From Isoetes taiwanensis (taxonomy: Eukaryota > Streptophyta > Lycopodiopsida > Isoetales > Isoetaceae): a stretch of 64,000 nt of DNA. Where the stretch lies: contig JAJEKV010000399.1 in NCBI GenBank assembly GCA_021234155.1, forward strand, positions 172,970 through 236,969. The letters are read 5' to 3'. Made by a program: the position numbers and the translations under genes. Position 1 is the stretch's first letter. Each line of letters begins with the position of its first letter. Under the pieces are notes generated by a model. It searched no databases. It had not been told where the DNA came from and saw only the letters and a program-made list of their open reading frames with translations. Of this stretch, positions 57,546 through 64,000 are shown one piece after another.

Positions 57546-60370
57546 ATGCTTGCTTGTCCCTCTTTTTACATTAAAAGCTTAGAGATTTATAGTAGGTTTA
57601 AAGTAGTTAAATCAGTTTGACTTTTGAGCACATTATTCCAGCAGTTAGGTCAGCTTGATTTTGAGCACATTACTCTAATAGGATTGGTTTCATGTTTTAG
57701 GTTGATCTGACCAGATAAGAGTACACATGATCTCAAGAACAGGATTGATACTAATGATTACCAAGTGTCATATGCAGGAGCATCCTTCTTCCATTTTCTC
57801 ATCTGTCTTAGAATATTCCTACCATCCATTCAGCCTCCTATTCTTTTTTTTCATACCTTAACAGCACTCTGCAAAGTCACCTTTACCATCATAGCAGAGT
57901 TGCAAGGATCTGAGACTAATTGGTTTGTGTGTTTCCATGACAGGTGCACTCTTCCTCCATTCTTTTTCATCTGTCACAAGTAGCCCTATCTTCCATTTAG
58001 ACTTTTTATTCTTGCTTTCATTCCCTAGAGAAGAAAAGCACTCTGCAATTCATCTCTACCACCATAGCAAAGTTGCAACTTTTTGAAGATCAAGTAGAAG
58101 ACATGCATTTTCTTGTTTTGGCGAGATCTCAAACATTTGCACTATCACTTCATCTCCATTGCACCATCATCCTATCATATTCACACTCACTTCTACTTTT
58201 TCTCACTCATTATATTCCATTCACATCATTTCATCACCACATTCACACTCATTTCATCAACATTTGCACTTCACACTCTTATTTTATCATGATTCCCACT
58301 TAGACATCTTGGTACAAAGTTGAAGACCCCTCTAGTTATTTATTTTTGACATCATATGGCTGAGGGGACCAGCCTTTTTTCTTGTTTTTGGCGAGATGTT
58401 TGCCCCAAAGGGCAACATGCTAATTGTGATCTATGCATTCAAACTAGGTCAACTTATCTTGGAATACTAGGTCAAAGTTTGGAAGATTCTTGGCACTCAA
58501 CATTGATATGGAGGTCAAAGGATGTTCATTCTTCAAGTCAACAAGAGCTCAAGGTTAAAGTTCATAAGAGGTATTTTTTGGCTTAGTTATAGGGTATGCT
58601 CTAGAAGGATGCGGGTTATGAAATTTGGAAGACATATTTTGAAGATTGGAAGTTTAGAGTTTTTGGTGTATAGTTTCTAATCTTTCCTTTGCTCCACCCC
58701 ACTACTCCCATTTTAGCCCTTTTTGGCTCAACATTGTTTTATATCCATTGTTCATTCCCTTGCCATTATTGCTTTGCCATAATTGCCATCTTCCTCAAAT
58801 TCCCTATTGATTTCTTCAATGTGCCATCACCTTGCCTATTTCAAGACAACTTAAGCCTTTGTCTCAAAAAATATCATTCCTTTTTCCTTATTTTTTCCTT
58901 GCCCCCCAATGGTCCCTCATAATTTCTTTTACCTTCATTCTTATTCCATCATATCTTCAGTGGTATATTCCCAACCTTGTCAAAAAATGCTTCAAAGATT
59001 CCCTATCCTCTTGCACGTGTGAGCAATCATCCCTATGGTCATTGGGCTATAATCTCCTTTAAGTATTTTATGGGTAAAGGTCTTCGAATCATTGGCCAAG
59101 CTTTTAAAAATGGCCGAATACAGCATATACAGGGTATATTCCTAGAAAAATACGAAACCGTATCGCGCGAATTATGCAAAAATACAGCTGAAGAACTCTA
59201 GAACTGGAAATCCGGCTCGAATCATGCCTTCCCGCGCTCCATTCTCTCTGAGACCACCCTATTCTTGGATTCCGGAACTTAAGCAATAGAATAAGCCTAA
59301 ATTTACTACCTAAAATCACTGAAACCGAGATTCGAAACTATATACAGGGGAAACACAACCTCGACATTTTTTGAAGGCCCAGAAGTATTCAGATCCTACA
59401 TTGATCATTGTTGAGCAAGATCTGAACGATCCTTGAAGTTCCTGAGCTCTCCTCAACTGGAATTACAAGATCTAGTTGACATTACTTTCAAAAATTATCT
59501 TATGATTTGTGATGATTATTTTCCTGTGATTAAAGCTATGAAGCATCCTTATCTATTGTTATCATGATATATTTGCCTTCATATCAATTTAAATTGATTG
59601 CCAAGTTGTCAAATCCATCTCTGATATTTCTCTCAACAATTCTTGCCACAAAATATTCTACAGAAAATTCTCGTGTGCTTTTCAGTTCTTTTGGCCCACT
59701 TGCCAGCTATCCTTAGGACTTGTGTAAGCCAAAGGAGTTGAAATCATCCAAAAATACCACGTCTAGCCCAAATTCAAAAAAAATTGCTCTCTGTTTTGAA
59801 CAGTTTTTTACTGTACTTTGCCAAATCCAGCCAGAAAAAATACTTTCACACATCTATTGGGTTTGACCACTTGCCTGGTCCCATAGGCCAATTGGTCTCC
59901 GTGGACGCTAAAAACCTATTCTATTCTATTCTTATCACCATTGTGATATATTTGCTTTGGAAATTCTCAAAAAAATGCTTGGCAACTCCAAATCTCATTT
60001 TCTGATCACTGTTTCCCATATTTGACCTCTATTGACCAAATTTTGACCACACTTTGAGCTCGAATAACTCATAAATTTAGTCTCTGACTTGGTCAGAGGC
60101 TTTATTATTGGATACCTACAACCTTTTTGACCAAGTCTATAGTGCTTGACTCAGAAAATCAATTTACATCTCCTCACCACATCTGTTTTGGCAAAGGTGC
60201 CAGTTTTTGGAAATGGGAAAGGTATAGAACTTCAAACTTTTGCACTTGTCTTTAAAATTATCTTGCATAGACTGATCACCTTAAGTGATCTGGAGGTTCT
60301 AACCCCAATTTGAGTGAAAAAACTCGAATTGGTTCCTTGTGGTTGACCTTCAAGCCAGGTTTAGGGTCAA
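57546..60370. other. LTR-like or noncoding DNA downstream of the gypsy remnant
   Basis: No gene is visible. At 57775-57905 and 57944-58080 there is a diverged direct repeat (CATCCTTCTTCCATTTTCTC; AGCACTCTGCAAAGTCACC; ATAGCAGAGTTGCAA). The block 58360-58600 (GGCTGAGGGGACCAGCC) has the look of a plant LTR, but no LTR ends were fixed. 59880-60370 contains TTTGACC-rich DNA typical of old retroelement spacer. Confidence 0.35.
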
Positions 60371-60451
60371 CACAATTGCTTATGGGCATTATCATAAGAA
60401 ATGTAAAAGTTTAAAAACGATTAAATTGACACATTATACACAATTGTTACA

Positions 60452-60525
60452 TGGCTTTGCCCGGACTTGAACCGGAGACCTTCAGTGTGTTAGACTGACG
60501 TGATAACCAACTACACCACAAAAAC
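60452..60525 (-). tRNA. tRNA-Val(AAC), near intact
   Basis: 74 nt. D arm GTGTAGTTGGTTATCAC; anticodon stem TCAGT/ACTGA paired around CTAACAC, anticodon AAC; T arm CCGG-TTCAAGT-CCGG paired; B box GGTTCAAGTCC. Acceptor GTTTTTG against CAAAGCC has one mismatch and one wobble. A T run follows about 35 bp after the 3' end. Best AAC copy in the window. Confidence 0.75.
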
Positions 60526-60650
60526 ATATTGAGTAAAGACATTCTTCTACCTCAATTGGAGAAAAGGCCAATGTGTTCAAGACAAAACAGTACCATTATG
60601 CTGCTCTCATGATATATGTCAAGAGTATTAGTTGTTTTTACTTATGCAAT

Positions 60651-60724
60651 GGTTTTGTGGTGTAGTTGGCTATCACGTCAGTCTCACACACTGAAGGTCT
60701 CCAGTTCAAATTTGGGCGAAACCA
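60651..60724 (+). tRNA. tRNA-Val(CAC), foldable
   Basis: 74 nt. Acceptor GGTTTTG/CGAAACC pairs with one wobble; anticodon stem TCAGT/ACTGA is perfect; loop CTCACAC gives anticodon CAC (60685-60687). T stem TCCAG/TTGGG uses two G-U pairs. The B box has T for the final C, so transcription may be weak. Confidence 0.7.
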
Positions 60725-61045
60725 ATTGAAATTTAGTTGATTCAATAATTAAGAATATGCAAATAATTCTTTCTGAAATTACTCATTTTTAAAAGATCAA
60801 TTATGGAATCCAACCAAGTTATATTGGCATTCCAGTTCCCCTATTGTGTCTAGTACAAACTGGAAAAGCTATGTTTCCACAATATGAAAAGTGATTGATT
60901 GATATGTTTTTGCGCCAAGTAAAATCGAATACCTTGTTTGAGATCGTGGAAGAAATCAAGATAATACAATTGCTTATGGGCATTATCATAAGAAATGTAA
61001 AAGTTTAAAAGCGATTAAATTGACACATCATATACAATTGTTACA

Positions 61046-61120
61046 TGGCTTTGCCCCGGACTTGAACCGGAGACCTTCAGTCTGTTAGACTGACGTGATA
61101 ACCAAATACACCACAAAACC
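61046..61120 (-). tRNA. tRNA-Val(AAC), near intact
   Basis: 75 nt. Loop CTAACAG, anticodon AAC, stem TCAGT/ACTGA; acceptor GGTTTTG against CAAAGCC. One extra C in the T arm and TATTTGG in place of TAGTTGG in the D arm. Confidence 0.65.
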
Positions 61121-61318
61121 ATATTGAGTAAAGACACTATTCTACCTCAATTGGAGAATAGGCCAATGTGTTCAAGACAAAACCCAGCAATTCCAGTACC
61201 ATTATGCGCCAAATTCGAGATGCTCTCATGATATTTGTCAAGAGTATTCCGCCCTCCTTTTCCTTTTTTCTTTCCCTTCCCTTTTCATTCTTTCGGGACC
61301 CTTTCGCTTTTCCCCATG

Positions 61319-61640
61319 GGTGAAAGCATGCTATGGTGTACCACTTTTGGAACCCTCAAAAGTACCTTCACTGGGTACTTTTAAAACTAGTACTTTCTGT
61401 TTTTTCTTCCCATTAAAATCAATTCAAAACTTTTGAATTGAAGGTCAATAACATGTCAATCTATAGTATTTAGAGGGTAACAATACTATTAAAGACTAAA
61501 ATTAATGAATCAACTCTCAAACTTATTGTTTATTGAGACATTTATGCAAGTTCATACCAGTCTTTGGGTACTTTTTCCTTTTGTTTAATTTGCACTCCCT
61601 AAAAAGAACTTTAGATGGTACACCCTAGCATGCTTTCACC
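61319..61640. mobile_element. MITE with GGTGAAAGCATGCT inverted ends, 322 bp
   Basis: Left end GGTGAAAGCATGCTATGG. Right end read on the minus strand: GGTGAAAGCATGCTAGGG; the pairing extends through TGTACCA. It sits in pyrimidine DNA, flanked by CCCCATG on the left and CCCATG on the right. The related tract at 22235 reads TTTTCCCCATGCCC without an insert, which supports a duplicated CCCCATG of 6-7 bp. Confidence 0.85.
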
Positions 61641-62770
61641 CCCATGCCCTTTTTCCCTTTCCTTTTCTCCCTTCTTTTTTCCTTTCTCTTTCTCTATGCC
61701 TCTTCCTATTCCCTTTTTTCTACCCTTTTTATGTGCCCATTTTACTCCTTTTCCCATCCTCTCCTCCTTTTCCCTTTTCCACTTTCTCCTTTTGTCTGCT
61801 CTTTTTTCCCTTTCCTCACTCTTTCTCTCTTCCCTTTTTTCCTGTGTCCTCTTTTTCAATTCCTTGCTCCTCACCCTTCTCCTTTTCCTTTTCTCGGCCG
61901 TTTTCCCTTTCTCTTTTCATGATGGACTTTTTCCATTCCGTTTTCTTCCATTCCTGATCCTTTTCCTCTTTCTCTTTTACCTGTACCGTTTTATCTTTCC
62001 TTCATCATTTTTCCCTTCCTTTCCTTTCCCATGCCCTTCCCACATTTTTTCTCTTCCTTTTTTTTCTATGCCCATTTTCATATTTTTTCCCACCCTTTCC
62101 CTCTTCCCCTTTTCTTTTTTCCATGTCTTTTTTCCGCTTCCTTTTTTTCCTTTCTTCACCCTTTTCCTTTTTTCTTTTTTTCTCCTGCTCTTTCCCCCTT
62201 CCCTTTTCTCATTTCCCCCTTCCCTTTGTCTAATGCCCTTTTTCCAGGTTCCATTTCCTCCTTTGCCCCTCCCTTTTTCTTTCTGCTTTCACATTCCCTT
62301 TTACCATGCCCCTTTTCCCTTCCCTTCTCCTGTTCCCCCTTTTCCCTGCCCTTTTCCTCATTTTTCCAACCTTTCACTCTTTTCCTTTTCTCGGTGCCCC
62401 TTTTCCCTTCTATTTCCCTCTCTCTTTTCCTTTCCTATGACATTTTTCCCTTCCCTTTTCTTCTTTCCTCTCCCTTTCTTTTTTCTCCTTTTTCCCATGC
62501 TCTTTTTCCCTTTCCTTTTCCCATGCTCTTTTTCCATTCCTTTTCCCTTTCTTGACCCTTTTCCCCACTCTCTCCCTTATGCCATTTCCCCTTCCCTTTT
62601 CCCCTTTACCTCTTCCCCTTTTCCTCGTGCCCTTTTCTCAGGCTCCCTTCCCTTCCCATGCATTTGTCCCTTCTCTTATCCCCTTTCTCCTTTTCCCTTT
62701 CCCCGTGCCTTTTTGCCCCGTTACGTTCTCCCTTTTCCTTTTCTCCCTTTTTTCTTTACCCTTTTCCCAT
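61641..62770 (+). repeat. polypyrimidine tract, inverted match of 45950-46990
   Basis: From 61755 the order of words (CATGATGGACTTTTTCC, CCATGCCCTTCCCACATTTT, CCATGTCTTTTTTCCGC) is the same as the reverse complement of the tract in array 1. Confidence 0.9.
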
Positions 62771-62941
62771 AAGAGATCAAAACATGAATCACGGTGGTAG
62801 GAAGTTGTGCAAGAAATCTCGGCTTTTGGATGCACCTAGATGATCTCGGCCATTCAAATTAGGGCTCGATGCACTACACACTTACGGTATAACATTATAA
62901 TATAAGATGTCAAGAGTATTAGCTGTTTTTACTCTTGCAAT

Positions 62942-63015
62942 GGTTTTGTGGTGTAGTTGGCTATCACGTTAGTCTTACACACTGAAGGTCTCCAGTTCAA
63001 ATCTGGGCAAAACCA
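62942..63015 (+). tRNA. tRNA-Val(UAC), foldable
   Basis: 74 nt. Acceptor GGTTTTG/CAAAACC perfect; T arm TCCAG-TTCAAAT-CTGGG pairs; B box GTTCAAATC matches the consensus. Loop CTTACAC gives anticodon TAC. Compared with its CAC sister at 60651 the wobble base C has become T, and C to T in the stem gives one G-U pair. Confidence 0.7.
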
Positions 63016-63331
63016 ATTCAAATTTAGTTGATTCAATAATAATTAGGAATATGCAAATAATTCTTTCTGAAATTACTCAGTTTTAAAAGATCAATTATGG
63101 AATCCAACCAAGTTATATTGGCATTCCAGTTCCCTATTGTGTGGAAAAGCTTTCCTATGTTTCCACAATATGAAAAGTGATTGATTGATATGTTTTTGCG
63201 CCAAGTAAAAACCAATACCTTGTTTGAGATCGTGGAAGAAATCAAGATAATACAATTGCTTATGGGTATTATCATAAGAAATGTAAAAGTTTAAAAGAGA
63301 TTAAATTGATACATTATACACAATTGTTACA

Positions 63332-63403
63332 TGGCTTTTGGGACTTGAACAGGAGACCTTGATTGTGTTGAGCGGATGTGATAACCAACTACACCACAAA
63401 ACC
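63332..63403 (-). tRNA. tRNA-Val(AAC)-like sequence, degenerate
   Basis: 72 nt. Loop region CTCAACAC; T arm shortened (TTCAAGTCCC). Confidence 0.5.
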
Positions 63404-63532
63404 ATATTGAGTAAAGACATTCTTCTACCTCAATTGGAGAATAGGCCAATGTGTTCAAGACAAAACCCAGCACAAATTTGAGCTGCTCTCATGATATATG
63501 TCAAGAGTATTAGCTGTTTTTACTTATGCAAT

Positions 63533-63614
63533 GGTTTTGTGGTGTAGTTGGCTATCATGTCGAGTCTCACATCTTTGAAGGTCTCGGTTCAAATTTAATT
63601 AAGGCAAATAACCA
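63533..63614 (+). tRNA. tRNA-Val(CAC)-like sequence, degenerate
   Basis: 82 nt. Loop CTCACA is kept; the anticodon stem and T arm carry insertions. Confidence 0.45.
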
Positions 63615-63982
63615 ATTTAAATTTAGTTGATTTGGCATTAATTAAGAATATGCAAATAATTCTTTGGAAGAAATTACAATTCGGTTTTAAAAGATCAATT
63701 ATGGAATCCAACCAAGTTATATTGGCATTCCGGTTTCCCTATTAGCCAATGTCTAGTACAAATGTCTGGAAAATCTTTCCTATGTTTCCTGGAAAAGCTT
63801 TGCTATGTTTCCACAATATGAAAAGTGATTGATTGATATGTTTTGTGCCAAGTAAAACCCAATACCTTGTTTGAGATCGTGGAAGAAATCAAGATAATAC
63901 AATTGCTTATGGGCATTATCATAAGAAATGTAAAAAGTTTAAAAGCGATTCAATTGACACATTATACCCTGAATTATTTACA

Positions 63983-64000
63983 TGGCTTTGCGGGACTTGA
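63983..64000 (-). tRNA. tRNA-Val 3' part, cut by window edge
   Basis: Only the acceptor 3' strand and T arm (TCAAGTCC side) are in the window; spacing fits the next array unit. Confidence 0.5.

Larger units (their letters stand above)
61249..62907 (-). mobile_element. Helitron fragment inside array 2
   Basis: On the minus strand the 5' end TCTTATATTATAATG begins at 62907 after host A, at the same array position as the copy at 45811. The first 150 bp and about 1 kb of tract match that copy. At the other side the array resumes at 61248 without a hairpin or CTRR end, so the 3' end is lost. TGTCAAGAGTATT appears on both sides, but this word is part of every array unit and need not be a target duplication. 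Confidence 0.65.
60372..64000 (-). repeat. tRNA-Val array 2, inverted copy of array 1, cut by a Helitron
   Basis: Units have the same parts as array 1 in reverse order. AAC copies are on the minus strand and CAC/TAC copies on the plus strand, 125-130 bp apart head to head. 61249-62907 is foreign DNA (Helitron part, pyrimidine tract, MITE). The array is better kept here than in array 1 and runs off the window edge. Confidence 0.92.

Noticed and set aside
61615-62772. 385-codon plus-strand frame
   Set aside because: Same effect; the equivalent tract in array 1 has different frame breaks.
61236-62920. TGTCAAGAGTATT on both sides as a 13-bp target duplication of the Helitron
   Set aside because: The word occurs in every array unit, so it is expected on both sides. 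Helitrons do not duplicate their target.

Overview
The window reads as nuclear DNA of a land plant with a large, repeat-rich genome. The evidence is plant-type LINE and Ty3/gypsy polyproteins, a Helitron family, hAT- and CACTA-like ends, plant tRNA-Val bodies and intron-containing genes. The species cannot be named from the sequence. No gene is open from end to end; almost every coding stretch is cut by frameshifts or transposons. Many copy-to-copy differences fall at CTG/CAG sites, so some frameshifts may be sequencing artefacts.

Layout. 1-290 exon-like fragment. 1734-5075 5'-truncated LINE (minus). 5.1-7.1 kb AT-rich DNA. 7.1-12.4 kb minus-strand gene with a ParB-like domain followed by a stretch resembling motif I of N6/N4 DNA methyltransferases; a 2,015-bp Helitron (8312-10326) splits one exon, and removing it rejoins the frame exactly. 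12.4-14.5 kb GCGCCATTTG palindromes and minisatellites. 14.64 kb CACTA-like end with ACGTC-rich DNA. 15.7-21.6 kb a minus module: a kinase-like gene (split by a 742-bp hAT element with an 8-bp target duplication) followed by a membrane/acidic-tail gene. 21.7-22.3 kb pyrimidine tract. 23.1-33.9 kb tandem array of a GC-rich unit of about 1.1 kb. 33.96-39.9 kb the same kinase/membrane-gene module on the plus strand. Two homologous modules thus face outward from the satellite.

40.05-42.23 kb second truncated LINE. 42.57-45.78 kb tandem array whose unit of 610-640 bp carries two head-to-head tRNA-Val sequences, one AAC and one CAC. The array runs into a Helitron 5' end with a purine tract (45811-47.0 kb). 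47.3-49.1 kb three 507-bp repeats, one holding a MITE. 49.1-52.4 kb SNF2-ATPase fragments, a heat-shock-element-like site and GTCACA/ACGTC repeats. 53713-56316 a second Helitron with exon-like pieces. 56.3-57.55 kb Ty3/gypsy integrase remnant. 57.6-60.4 kb LTR-like noncoding DNA. 60.4-64 kb an inverted copy of the tRNA-Val array and Helitron, with its own MITE.

Strongest observations: the transposon-split ParB/methyltransferase-like gene, the paired-isoacceptor tRNA-Val arrays, the purine-tract Helitron family with four matching 5' ends, and a pseudokinase family in two mirrored modules.
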